Below, one piece after another: positions 22,389-30,512 of a stretch of 64,000 bases of DNA. Source of the DNA: Proteus vulgaris (GTDB lineage Bacteria; Pseudomonadota; Gammaproteobacteria; Enterobacterales; Enterobacteriaceae); contig NZ_CP090064.1 of the NCBI RefSeq assembly GCF_023100685.1, positions 3,596,001 to 3,660,000 of the forward strand, in the 5' to 3' direction. Under the pieces are notes generated by a model that saw only the letters and a list, made by a program, of their open reading frames with translations, was not told where the DNA came from and searched no databases. A program made the position numbers and the translations under genes. Numbering within the stretch: position 1 is the first letter of the stretch; each line of letters opens with the position of its first letter.

Positions 22389-24674
22389 ATGAGTAAAAAT
22401 AAATCGCTTATTCCTGGAGTAAAACCCTATAACGGCCCAGCCGGAGGATGGGGAGCATTAAAAGCAACAGCTATTGCAGTACGTACTCAAATGGATGCTT
22501 TAATTGCACCTAAAACACTACTTAATACCAATCAACCTGATGGATTTGATTGCCCAGGTTGTGCATGGCCAGATAAAGAGCATCACTCTACTTTTCAATT
22601 TTGTGAGAATGGTGCCAAAGCCGTGACTTGGGAAGCGACGAAAAAAAGAGTCACACCAGAATTTTTAGCACAAAACACAGTGACTGAATTACTAAAAAAA
22701 TCAGATTTTGAACTTGAAGGTTATGGCCGTTTAACTCACCCTCTTTCTTATGATCCAATAACTGACACTCTAGTTCCTGTATCATGGGAACAGGCTTTTG
22801 ATCGTATAGGTCAATTATTAAGAGATATTCCTTCACCAGATAGTGTGGAATTTTACACTTCGGGAAGAGCTTCAAATGAAGCCGCTTATTTATTCCAGCT
22901 TTTTGCTAGAGAATATGGCACAAATAATTTTCCAGATTGTTCAAATATGTGCCATGAACCTACTAGCGTAGGGTTACCACAATCAATTGGTATTGGTAAA
23001 GGGACTGTTTCTTTAGATGATTTCGATAGTACACAATTAATTATTGCTATCGGTCATAATCCCGGAACCAATCACCCTAGAATGATGGGAACATTACATG
23101 AAGTGGCTCGTCGAGGTGTCCCCATTGTCGTCTTAAACCCATTAAAAGAACGTGCATTAGAGCGCTTTACCGATCCTCAAAGCATAATTGAGATGGCAAC
23201 TTATAGCTCAACCAATATTGCATCATCTTACTATCAGGTTAAGGCGGGGGGTGATGCTGCGGCTTTAAAAGGCATTATGAAAACGCTATTAGCTTGGGAT
23301 TTAGAGCGTGGCGATATTCTTGATCATGATTTTATCGCAGAACATACTCAAGGATTTGAAGCCGTTATTGACGATTTAAACCAAACAACTTGGCAAGATA
23401 TTGAAAATGAAAGTGGGCTTTCACAAGATTCTCTTGAAAGTATCGCATCACTTTACGCGAATTCCCCTGCCACCATTATTACTTATGGTATGGGTATTAC
23501 CCAGCATAATAAAGGAACCGCTAACGTTCGCTTAATTGCCGATTTATTATTAATGAAAGGTAATATTGGAAAACTGGGGGCTGGAATATGTCCATTACGA
23601 GGGCATTCTAATGTTCAAGGCAATCGAACCGTCGGTATTACTGAAAAACCCTCTACAGAATTTCTGCAAAAAATAGAACAAATCTTCGGTTTCAAACCAC
23701 CTTATAAACATGGTCATGATGCTGTTAATGCCATGCAAGCTATGGTTGAAGGTAAAGCAAAAGCATTAATTTGCTTAGGGGGTAATTTTGCTGTGGCACT
23801 GCCTGATCCCGAACTGTCTTTTTCAGCAATGCGAAAACTGGACCTCAGTGTTCATATTGGAACTAAATTAAATCGCTCTCATTTATTAACTGCTAAAAAT
23901 ACGTTTATTTTGCCTTGCTTAGGCCGTACTGAATCAGATATACAAGCATTAGGCCGCCAATCAATCACCGTTGAAGACTCTATGTCGATGGTACATGCCT
24001 CTTCAGGTAAATTAACGCCAGCGTCTCCATTATTAAAATCAGAGCCATCTATTGTTGCCGAAATGGCGGCAACAACGTTATCTGAAAGCAAAACACCTTG
24101 GATGAGATTTACGGAAAGTTATGATCTCATTCGTGACATGATTGAAAAAACCATTCCGGGTTTCGAAAACTATAATCAACGTATTCGTGTACCAGGTGGA
24201 TTTCGTATGCCACTGCCTGCGGTTGAAAGAATTTGGGATACACCAACGGGTAAAGCGATGTTTTCTGTTTTTGAGGGTGTTAACGAAAATGAACCAGTCG
24301 CTGGAGATGATATTTTACGTCTCGTCACAATACGTAGTCATGACCAATACAATACAACCATTTATGCATTAGACGACCGCTATCGTGGTATTTTCGGTAG
24401 GCGTGATGTGCTCTTTATGAGCGAGGTTGATTTAATCGCAAGAGGTTTAAAACAAGGCGACAAAGTGACTATTGAAACAGTAAGTCAAAATAGAAAGCTA
24501 CAGCTTAATGATATTACTGTTGTTTCATTTAGTATTGCACCGGGTACTGTTGCTGCTTATTACCCAGAAGCTAATGTCCTTATTCCACTGGACTATGTTG
24601 ATAAAGAAAGTGGAACACCTTCATATAAAGCGACACCTGTTAGAATTCACGCCCAAAAAGCACAAGTTGCCTAA
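22389..24674 (+). CDS. ydeP: FdhF/YdeP family molybdopterin-dependent oxidoreductase
   Basis: A 761-residue cytoplasmic protein related to the formate dehydrogenase H alpha subunit. The N-terminus has a Cys-containing motif (CPGCAW, then FCENGAKAV) as in E. coli YdeP. SNMCHEPTSVG (near residue 195) carries the Cys expected at the molybdenum. Molybdopterin-binding motifs (IAIGHNPGTNHPRM, GNIGKLGAGICPLRGHSNVQ) and a C-terminal dinucleotide-binding domain follow. E. coli YdeP has been linked to acid resistance, but its substrate is unknown. AGGA lies 9-12 bases before the ATG at 22389; the 24 extra codons upstream in frame are not family-like. Confidence 0.87.
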   Translation: MSKNKSLIPGVKPYNGPAGGWGALKATAIAVRTQMDALIAPKTLLNTNQPDGFDCPGCAWPDKEHHSTFQFCENGAKAVTWEATKKRVTPEFLAQNTVTELLKKSDFELEGYGRLTHPLSYDPITDTLVPVSWEQAFDRIGQLLRDIPSPDSVEFYTSGRASNEAAYLFQLFAREYGTNNFPDCSNMCHEPTSVGLPQSIGIGKGTVSLDDFDSTQLIIAIGHNPGTNHPRMMGTLHEVARRGVPIVVLNPLKERALERFTDPQSIIEMATYSSTNIASSYYQVKAGGDAAALKGIMKTLLAWDLERGDILDHDFIAEHTQGFEAVIDDLNQTTWQDIENESGLSQDSLESIASLYANSPATIITYGMGITQHNKGTANVRLIADLLLMKGNIGKLGAGICPLRGHSNVQGNRTVGITEKPSTEFLQKIEQIFGFKPPYKHGHDAVNAMQAMVEGKAKALICLGGNFAVALPDPELSFSAMRKLDLSVHIGTKLNRSHLLTAKNTFILPCLGRTESDIQALGRQSITVEDSMSMVHASSGKLTPASPLLKSEPSIVAEMAATTLSESKTPWMRFTESYDLIRDMIEKTIPGFENYNQRIRVPGGFRMPLPAVERIWDTPTGKAMFSVFEGVNENEPVAGDDILRLVTIRSHDQYNTTIYALDDRYRGIFGRRDVLFMSEVDLIARGLKQGDKVTIETVSQNRKLQLNDITVVSFSIAPGTVAAYYPEANVLIPLDYVDKESGTPSYKATPVRIHAQKAQVA

Positions 24675-24698
24675 GGTTTCATCCAACTAAAAAATAAA

Positions 24699-24735
24699 AA
24701 GCTGAGTCTATATTTAGTCTCAGCTTCTCTTTTTA
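24699..24735. terminator. bidirectional terminator, ydeP-like / LysR
   Basis: Interrupted stem AAGCTGAG-T-CTA / TAG-T-CTCAGCTT with a TATT loop, with A and T tracts outside, between converging genes. Confidence 0.8.
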
Positions 24736-24736
24736 T

Positions 24737-25645
24737 CTACAAACTCATATCAACTAAATATGTACACATTTCAGTAAAGCATTTCTCAATCAGTATCGAA
24801 CGAGGCTCTTCGCGCCGAATAATAATACCAAGAGGAGAATTTATTGTGGCATCAGCAATAGGAACAACATCAAGATTTGGGTTCAATTTTTCAATTCCTT
24901 TTGAAAGAGGAACAATTGAGGCACAAAATCCTGCATCGACTGATTGCATAAGATGAAGTGTAGAACTACTTTCAACTAATACTTTCGGATGCAAATTATA
25001 GCGCTGAAATGCCAGATCAACGGATTGTCTAAAATGATTTTCTTTATTAAGCAGTGCCAATGGCAATTTAACTGCTTCATTCCATGAAATCGTTTTTGCC
25101 GAAGGCATAAAATGATTACGATGAAATAAAAGCCCCAATTCTGTTTGCTTTAAAGCATAAATTTCATGTTGTTGAGTATTCGCTTTTTCTAAATAGCAAA
25201 TACCAATATCAAGGCTATTATTATTAAGACAATCGACTATCTTTTCACTATCACTCGACATAACCTGAAAGCGAATTTCAGGAAAAACGGATGAGATTTT
25301 CTGCAACATTTTCATTGGGTTTAAATTAGTTAATGGCACAATGCCTATACGCAATTGTCCTAATAACTGTTGTCGAAAATTAGCCGCTTCTGCCTGTAAT
25401 CCATTATAAGCAGACTCCATTGTTTTCGCCCACTTTAGGATTTTCTCGCCTTCTTCTGTAAATCCTTCAAAACGAGAACTCCGCTTAATAAGCACAACAT
25501 CTAGCTCTTTTTCTAAATTACGTAATCGCATGGATAAAGTAGGTTGTGTGACATGGCACATTTCAGCAGCTTGGCCAAAATGTTGAGTTTTATCTAATGC
25601 GATTAAATAAAATAATTGTTTTATGTCGATATGCGATGACCTCAT
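24737..25645 (-). CDS. LysR family transcriptional regulator
   Basis: A 302-residue LTTR with an N-terminal winged helix (about 5-65, FGQAAEMCHVTQPTLSMRLR) and a C-terminal periplasmic-binding-like effector domain (about 92-297, starting QLRIGIVPLTNLNP). It converges on the YdeP-like gene, which is its most likely neighbour target, but nothing in the sequence proves this. No clear Shine-Dalgarno is seen before the ATG. The ligand cannot be predicted. Confidence 0.88.
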   Translation of the reverse strand: MRSSHIDIKQLFYLIALDKTQHFGQAAEMCHVTQPTLSMRLRNLEKELDVVLIKRSSRFEGFTEEGEKILKWAKTMESAYNGLQAEAANFRQQLLGQLRIGIVPLTNLNPMKMLQKISSVFPEIRFQVMSSDSEKIVDCLNNNSLDIGICYLEKANTQQHEIYALKQTELGLLFHRNHFMPSAKTISWNEAVKLPLALLNKENHFRQSVDLAFQRYNLHPKVLVESSSTLHLMQSVDAGFCASIVPLSKGIEKLNPNLDVVPIADATINSPLGIIIRREEPRSILIEKCFTEMCTYLVDMSL

Positions 25646-25780
25646 GATAAGCAGGTGAATAGAAAAAATAGCCGTTCTTATACTATAAGATAAACAGTAC
25701 GCGCAGTTTTATTTACCTTCCAGCTTTTTATCTATAAGTAAAGATAGAAGATAAAAATGGGGAATCCTAACTAAATAAAA

Positions 25781-25817
25781 AAGCTCACTCTCATTTTACT
25801 CTCAGAGTGAGCTTGTT
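25781..25817 (-). terminator. terminator of the first chemoreceptor gene
   Basis: Eleven-bp stem AAGCTCACTCT / AGAGTGAGCTT with a 12-base loop. The near-identical stem core CTCACTCT also occurs in the terminator of the second chemoreceptor gene at 34372-34410. Confidence 0.85.
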
Positions 25818-25850
25818 TTAAATACAATATTAACTGACTAACTTAACGGA

Positions 25851-27380
25851 TTAATATTGTTCTTTAATTTTAAAGACTGACACTTTATCTGTTAAATTTT
25901 GTGCTTTCTCATCTAAAATCATCGTAGAAGTCGCACCTTGTTCAACTAAAGCCGCATTTTGCTGAACAACAGAATCCATTTGGTTAATGGCGACTGCGAT
26001 CTGTTCAATACCTACTTTTTGTTCTTCTGATGCGATACTAATACCTTGCATGATATCGCTGACTTTAGTAATAGAAGAAACAATGTCCTGCATATGCTCA
26101 CCCGTTTTATTCACTAACTCACGGCCATGAGCCACATCGGCAACGGATTCTCTGATAATTTGGTTAATTTCACGCGCAGCATCCGCACTTCTTGCGGCTA
26201 AATTTCTCACTTCAGTTGCAACAACAGTAAATCCACGGCCTTGTTCACCGGCACGCGCTGCTTCAACCGCTGCGTTTAATGCCAGAATATTAGTTTGGCT
26301 TGCAATGTTATTAACTACATCATTGATTTCAGCAACTTTTAATGTGCCTACTTCGATCTTTTTCATCGAATTAATTGCATCATTCATGATATTAGAACCA
26401 TCAATTGCTAAATCACGAGTTTCTGCTGTAATAGAGTTTGCTAAAATCGCATTATCAGTATTATTAACAACGGCAATTTTTATCTCTTCCATACTCGCAG
26501 CTGTTTGTTGTAGGGCGCTTGCTTGCTCCTCAGTACGAGAAGAAAGATCTTGATTACCAGAAGCAATCTCTGCCGAGCCCTTTTTGATCTCTAACGCTTC
26601 TTCTTTAACAAGTTGAATAGTCGATGTTAACTCAACTTGCATATCACCAACATTAGAAAACAAAGTTCCAAATTCATCATTTCGTTTTTTAGGTAAAGTA
26701 AAACTTAAATCCCCTTCTCCCACTTTCTGCAAAATGTCTGATAGAGTATTCAAATTAAAGATAAACGTTTTATTTACCCAACGGATAACAATATAAAGAA
26801 GAACAAGAATGATCCCCAAAGCAATGAGGGTTGTGTAAATTGATAACTGCACCATCCAAGCTTGTTCCGATTTAATATCGTCATTCACACCTTTAGTTAT
26901 TATGAGATATTCATCAAAGAGATCTGATAAGCGATTAAAATCACTGGAAAGGTTTGATTCTGTATAATCTAGTGTATCTATAGGCGCAATAAGTTCATCG
27001 AGAAGATAATAGAATAGTACAGAAAGTTGCTCTGAATTGCGTTGTGCATCAGGGCTGATCTTCTTTACTTCAACCCAATGTGTAATAGTCGCTTTTGATT
27101 TTGTTGCTAACTCTTTTGCTTCAGCAACAATGGATTTAATCGTTTCTTGTTTGTTTTCATCTGTCATGGTTTTTAACAACATCAGATAATTAACATGAGA
27201 ACGAATAGTGGCTAATTCGTACCTTGCTTCCTGAACGTTATTTAATCTTGTATTCAAAGAATCTAATGATGCAAAGTTTTCTTGCATGCGATAAATAAAA
27301 AATGACGACAATACAGATGATAATAAGAAAATAGTTAACAGTATGATGGAACCTACTTTTGCTGATCTTTCAATACTCAT
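25851..27380 (-). CDS. methyl-accepting chemotaxis protein (first of two paralogues)
   Basis: A 509-residue chemoreceptor: membrane helix 1 (about 10-30), a periplasmic four-helix-bundle type sensor domain (about 32-185), membrane helix 2 (about 188-210), a HAMP domain, and a cytoplasmic signalling domain with the highly conserved hairpin tip NILALNAAVEAARAGEQGRG. It has no C-terminal CheR-binding pentapeptide (ends KIKEQY). The ATG at 27380 with GGGGAAG upstream is preferred to 27419, because MSIERSAKVGSIILL aligns with the paralogue at 34416-35945. The ligand is unknown. Confidence 0.93.
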   Translation of the reverse strand: MSIERSAKVGSIILLTIFLLSSVLSSFFIYRMQENFASLDSLNTRLNNVQEARYELATIRSHVNYLMLLKTMTDENKQETIKSIVAEAKELATKSKATITHWVEVKKISPDAQRNSEQLSVLFYYLLDELIAPIDTLDYTESNLSSDFNRLSDLFDEYLIITKGVNDDIKSEQAWMVQLSIYTTLIALGIILVLLYIVIRWVNKTFIFNLNTLSDILQKVGEGDLSFTLPKKRNDEFGTLFSNVGDMQVELTSTIQLVKEEALEIKKGSAEIASGNQDLSSRTEEQASALQQTAASMEEIKIAVVNNTDNAILANSITAETRDLAIDGSNIMNDAINSMKKIEVGTLKVAEINDVVNNIASQTNILALNAAVEAARAGEQGRGFTVVATEVRNLAARSADAAREINQIIRESVADVAHGRELVNKTGEHMQDIVSSITKVSDIMQGISIASEEQKVGIEQIAVAINQMDSVVQQNAALVEQGATSTMILDEKAQNLTDKVSVFKIKEQY

Positions 27381-28507
27381 GAAATAATCTTCCCCGATAA
27401 TAAAATGATACAAATGCATTCATTTATCGGCACAAAATAGATTTTATTTACTTATTAATCAGAATTATCGATACAAACGATTAATACAGTTCTCAATCAA
27501 TGATGGCAATTAGTTTTTTATTCTTAGATTCAAGTGTTAATCTTGATCATATACCGTTGTGAAATAATATTTCAGTGTTATTAATTGGTCGCTTTTTGAA
27601 CGCATTTTTCATTTAAATAAAACACAGCAAACATTTTTCACACTCAATTAAATGATAAACATCATTTAACGATTAAAATATCTTAAGTATTTTTACAACT
27701 CAATCCATAAATTAGAGATAAATAGCTTCTAAAAAAATCACAGATAAGGTATAAACACTTAGGATATTATTAATAAAAAATTATCGCTTCTTTTAGAAAG
27801 AAAGGAGAAATAGAACCTACAAGCTATTTTAACTTTCATATAGAAGAATAAATCGAACCTTAGAGAAAGTGCCTAAAACATCATTGCAATTAATGCGTTC
27901 AAAAAGTTATTTTCTTAGCATCAAACAATCAACTCCTCTTTATATGAATATTCCTCTCAATAATTATTGAGTTAGATCAATTTTAATTTTCTGTCTTATT
28001 CACCAAAAAGAAGGATTTCATGGATTATTTATAAATACACATAATCCATTTTCATCATATACCCCAATTTTTGATTTTATTCAGAGAATTCTTACATTCT
28101 ACTTTTCTCACAAATACTCACTTTACGCGTAAAACATACTTCCTTACATTACCTAACCTTTTCATACAATCCATCCTATAAAGACTAAAAGTGAAATATA
28201 ACTTAATATATAACTTATCAAACCAGATTTTTCACCTAATAAAAACTCATAAAACGAGTATCGGAATTAGTTTGCGTTTGCATTAAATTTCTTAACATAT
28301 TGATATGCCTATCACTTACTAAAACTTAAGTATAACCTTACAATAATTACTCTCTTGATAGGTATTACCTATTACATAGTGATATCGCATAGGGTAAACC
28401 ATTTTTACGCACTTATTTATGTGTAATATAGTTACTCAAACCGAAATGGCTAATTTTAATATGTGATAACTTCTAAATATTAGACCTCATGTTATTGGAA
28501 TTAATTT
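27381..28507. other. 1.1-kb AT-rich regulatory-looking region before the fimbrial locus
   Basis: No gene can be supported. It contains three clean palindromes: TTAAATGAT-AAAC-ATCATTTAA (27648-27669), whose core TGAT-N4-ATCA fits the FNR half-site pattern; CATAT-TG-ATATG (28296-28307); and ATAGGTA-T-TACCTAT (28358-28372), about 135 bases before the HTH regulator start. The length is unusual for this window and suits a heavily regulated fimbrial promoter. I found no recombinase gene, and no distant long inverted repeats were recognised, so phase inversion is not supported. Confidence 0.5.
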
Positions 28508-28807
28508 ATGAACGATCTAGACACTAAAGTAGGCTTTTTTTTTAAAAAGGCGAGAAAAGAGAAGAAATTATCAGGTCGTGAACTGGCAAAAATAATCTCT
28601 GTTAGCCAACAACAAATATCTCGTTATGAAAATGGCAAAAATAGCATGTCACTTAGTTTAATAAATAAGTTACTCATTATTTTTGATAAAACATGGGATG
28701 ATTTAAATCGTGAAGTAATAAGTACCTACAACGAAAAGGTGCCAAATACACAATCAAAAAAAAGAGACTATGAATTTAGTGGCACAACCGCTAGCCAACT
28801 AAATTAA
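28508..28807 (+). CDS. MrpJ-like XRE-family helix-turn-helix regulator
   Basis: A 99-residue protein whose residues 8-62 form an XRE/Cro helix-turn-helix (SGRELAKIISVSQQQISRYE, with the recognition helix at QQQISRY). The SQQQISRYE signature is typical of Proteus MrpJ and its paralogues, which are encoded with fimbrial operons and repress flagellar genes when fimbriae are made. In the mrp operon MrpJ is the last gene; here the paralogue comes first. A terminator at 28975-28998 separates it from the major subunit gene. Its target is inferred, not seen. Confidence 0.82.
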   Translation: MNDLDTKVGFFFKKARKEKKLSGRELAKIISVSQQQISRYENGKNSMSLSLINKLLIIFDKTWDDLNREVISTYNEKVPNTQSKKRDYEFSGTTASQLN

Positions 28808-28825
28808 AAATAAATATTTAAAAAA

Positions 28826-28893
28826 ATCACTATAGCATCACTATAAGCAATTAACCATGAAAATAAGATATTTAATTATGTTTTATTTTCATG
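28826..28893. repeat. tandem 9-mer and 11-bp inverted repeat after the HTH gene
   Basis: ATCACTATA occurs twice with an 11-base period (28826-28834 and 28837-28845), i.e. about one helical turn. Right after it, CATGAAAATAA (28856-28866) and TTATTTTCATG (28883-28893) form a perfect inverted repeat with a 16-base loop. These look like protein-binding or RNA structural elements. Confidence 0.45.
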
Positions 28894-28974
28894 AGCTATT
28901 AGCTTTATGAAGTTAGGGGTGTTAACAACCGACGAAACTATTATTTCGTATTAATAGATAATTATTAGGAAAAT

Positions 28975-28998
28975 AAAAAACACTTATTAAGTGTTTTT
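28975..28998 (+). terminator. terminator between the HTH regulator and the major fimbrial subunit
   Basis: Ten-bp stem AAAAACACTT / AAGTGTTTTT with an ATT loop. It implies that the regulator can be transcribed separately from the fimbrial structural genes. Confidence 0.75.
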
Positions 28999-29047
28999 AT
29001 TCGCCATGGATAGCTTTTATTTGTTTTTACACTAATAGCGAGTCAAA

Positions 29048-29088
29048 TAATAAATTACTAAATATCATTTATATTTAGCGATTTATTA
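29048..29088. promoter_or_regulatory. long AT-rich dyad before the major fimbrial subunit gene
   Basis: TAATAAAT-TA-CTAAATAT, loop CATTT, ATATTTAG-CG-ATTTATTA: arms of 18 bases with only the central TA/CG positions off, ending 37 bases before the ATG at 29126. It could be a promoter operator or a 5'-leader hairpin that protects the mRNA. Confidence 0.55.
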
Positions 29089-29125
29089 AAACGTAGTTAT
29101 CTAATATAAAACGAAGGAATTTAGA

Positions 29126-29692
29126 ATGAAAAAATCTATCATTGGTGCATCTTTAGCAATGGCATTTGGTCTGATGGCTGGTAATGCATTTGCTGTTGAT
29201 AATACTGGTACGATTACTTTTAATGGTGAATTAACGGATACAACTTGTAAAGTTGATATCGAAGGCCAAGGCCCTGATGCAACGATTACTCTGCCCACAG
29301 TCAGTACTGCAACTTTAACAGCTGCTGGCCAAGTAACTGGTCGTACTGGTTTCAATATGAACCTGTCTGATTGTAAAGTCGGTCAAGCAGGTCATAAAAC
29401 AGTATCTGCATTCTTTGAAACTGGTGCAACAGTTGACCAAGCCGCTGGTCGTCTGAACAATATGGATATCGCCGCAACTGGTGCAAAACTGGTTCAATTA
29501 CAACTGTTAGATGGTAGCAATGCATTCGCACCAATCAAAATTGGTAATACTTCTCAAGTAGATGCAACTGCTTACGTTCAAATTACTGATGAAAAAGCCA
29601 CTCTGCCATACGCTGTTGAATACTACGCTATTGGTAAAACCGAGGCTGGTAAAGTAACAAGTAGCGTTATTTATACTCTGCAGTATAAATAA
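29126..29692 (+). CDS. type 1-family major fimbrial subunit (pilin)
   Basis: A 188-residue pilin with a clear signal peptide (MKKSIIGASLAMAFGLMAGN, cleavage after AFA at residue 23). The mature protein starts VDNTGTITFNGELTDTTCKV and has the two pilin cysteines (TTC and SDC) that form a disulfide. The C-terminal strand VIYTLQYK has the penultimate aromatic typical of chaperone-usher subunits. The pattern TITF-G-TCxV and TLPTVSTATL recalls the F17/Uca-type pilins. AAGGAA precedes the ATG. It is followed by a strong hairpin that should make it the most abundant message of the operon. Confidence 0.92.
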   Translation: MKKSIIGASLAMAFGLMAGNAFAVDNTGTITFNGELTDTTCKVDIEGQGPDATITLPTVSTATLTAAGQVTGRTGFNMNLSDCKVGQAGHKTVSAFFETGATVDQAAGRLNNMDIAATGAKLVQLQLLDGSNAFAPIKIGNTSQVDATAYVQITDEKATLPYAVEYYAIGKTEAGKVTSSVIYTLQYK

Positions 29693-29700
29693 TCGAAATA

Positions 29701-29735
29701 AACAGGGGGGAGGCTTCTCCCTCCTGTTTGCTTTT
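29701..29735 (+). terminator. partial terminator / mRNA-stabilising hairpin after the major subunit gene
   Basis: A 12-bp stem AACAGGGGGGAG / CTCCCTCCTGTT (one G-U pair in RNA) with loop GCTT, followed by TGCTTTTTATT. The chaperone gene starts 23 bases later, so read-through must be partial. Such a site would give pilin in excess over chaperone and usher. Confidence 0.75.
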
Positions 29736-29757
29736 TATTAATGGAATAAAGATAAAT

Positions 29758-30474
29758 ATGAAAACCACTAAATTAATTAAAAGCTTTTTTTTGAGTTTAT
29801 TAATTATTATTCCAACATGGGTAAATGCTGCCGTTGTTATTAGTGGCACTCGTGTTATTTATAATGAAAATGAAAAAGAAGTAACGCTTAAAGTTTCTAA
29901 TGAAGGAACTGTACCTGTATTAATTCAAAATTGGCTTGATACCGGAGATGTCGATGCAGCTCCAGAAACTATTCAAGTTCCTTTTGTATTAACGCCCCCC
30001 GTTTTTCGTATTGAACCAACTAAATCCCAGACATTAAGAATTGGTTATACCGGTGGCGTTGCTTTACCAAAAGATAAAGAAACTATTTATTGGCTAAACG
30101 TATTAGAAATACCACCTAATGCAACAGGTGAAGAAAATAAATTACAAATTGCTTACCGCTCTAGAATAAAACTATTTTATCGCCCAATAGCACTAAAAGA
30201 CAAAATGGGAGCCATTGAAGCAGCTGAAGGCTTAAAGTTTTCAGTTTCAGGTAACACGTTAAAAGTCATCAATAATGCCCCCTATTATGTTTCTTTAGTT
30301 TCTATTTCTCTTAATGGAAATGATAAACAACCTATTGATGGTGAATTAGTTCCACCATTAGGTAGCCATGATTTTGCTATACCCAATGGCATATCAACAA
30401 ATATAGGAAATAAAGTCGTTTATCGATATGTAAACGATTGGGGCGCAATGAAAATAGTTGAATCAAAACTTTAA
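29758..30474 (+). CDS. periplasmic fimbrial chaperone (FimC/PapD family)
   Basis: A 238-residue chaperone that folds and caps pilin subunits in the periplasm. A signal peptide ends at about residue 24 (TWVNA). Domain 1 has the donor-strand region (VISGTRVIYNENEKEVTLKV, then PPVFRIEPTKSQTLRI and YWLNVLEIPP), and domain 2 ends at VNDWGAMK. The ATG at 29758 is chosen because it begins the signal peptide (MKTTKLIKSFFLSLLI); an in-frame start 10 codons upstream would fall inside the hairpin. It lies between the pilin and usher genes. Confidence 0.93.
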   Translation: MKTTKLIKSFFLSLLIIIPTWVNAAVVISGTRVIYNENEKEVTLKVSNEGTVPVLIQNWLDTGDVDAAPETIQVPFVLTPPVFRIEPTKSQTLRIGYTGGVALPKDKETIYWLNVLEIPPNATGEENKLQIAYRSRIKLFYRPIALKDKMGAIEAAEGLKFSVSGNTLKVINNAPYYVSLVSISLNGNDKQPIDGELVPPLGSHDFAIPNGISTNIGNKVVYRYVNDWGAMKIVESKL

Positions 30475-30512
30475 TTCTCCAGTGATTTCATAAAATATAC
30501 GGGAATATTTAA

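Noticed and set aside
27381..29125. Invertible fimbrial promoter as in the mrp operon
   Set aside because: No recombinase gene and no pair of long, distant inverted repeats was recognised; the dyads present are too close together to be inversion sites.
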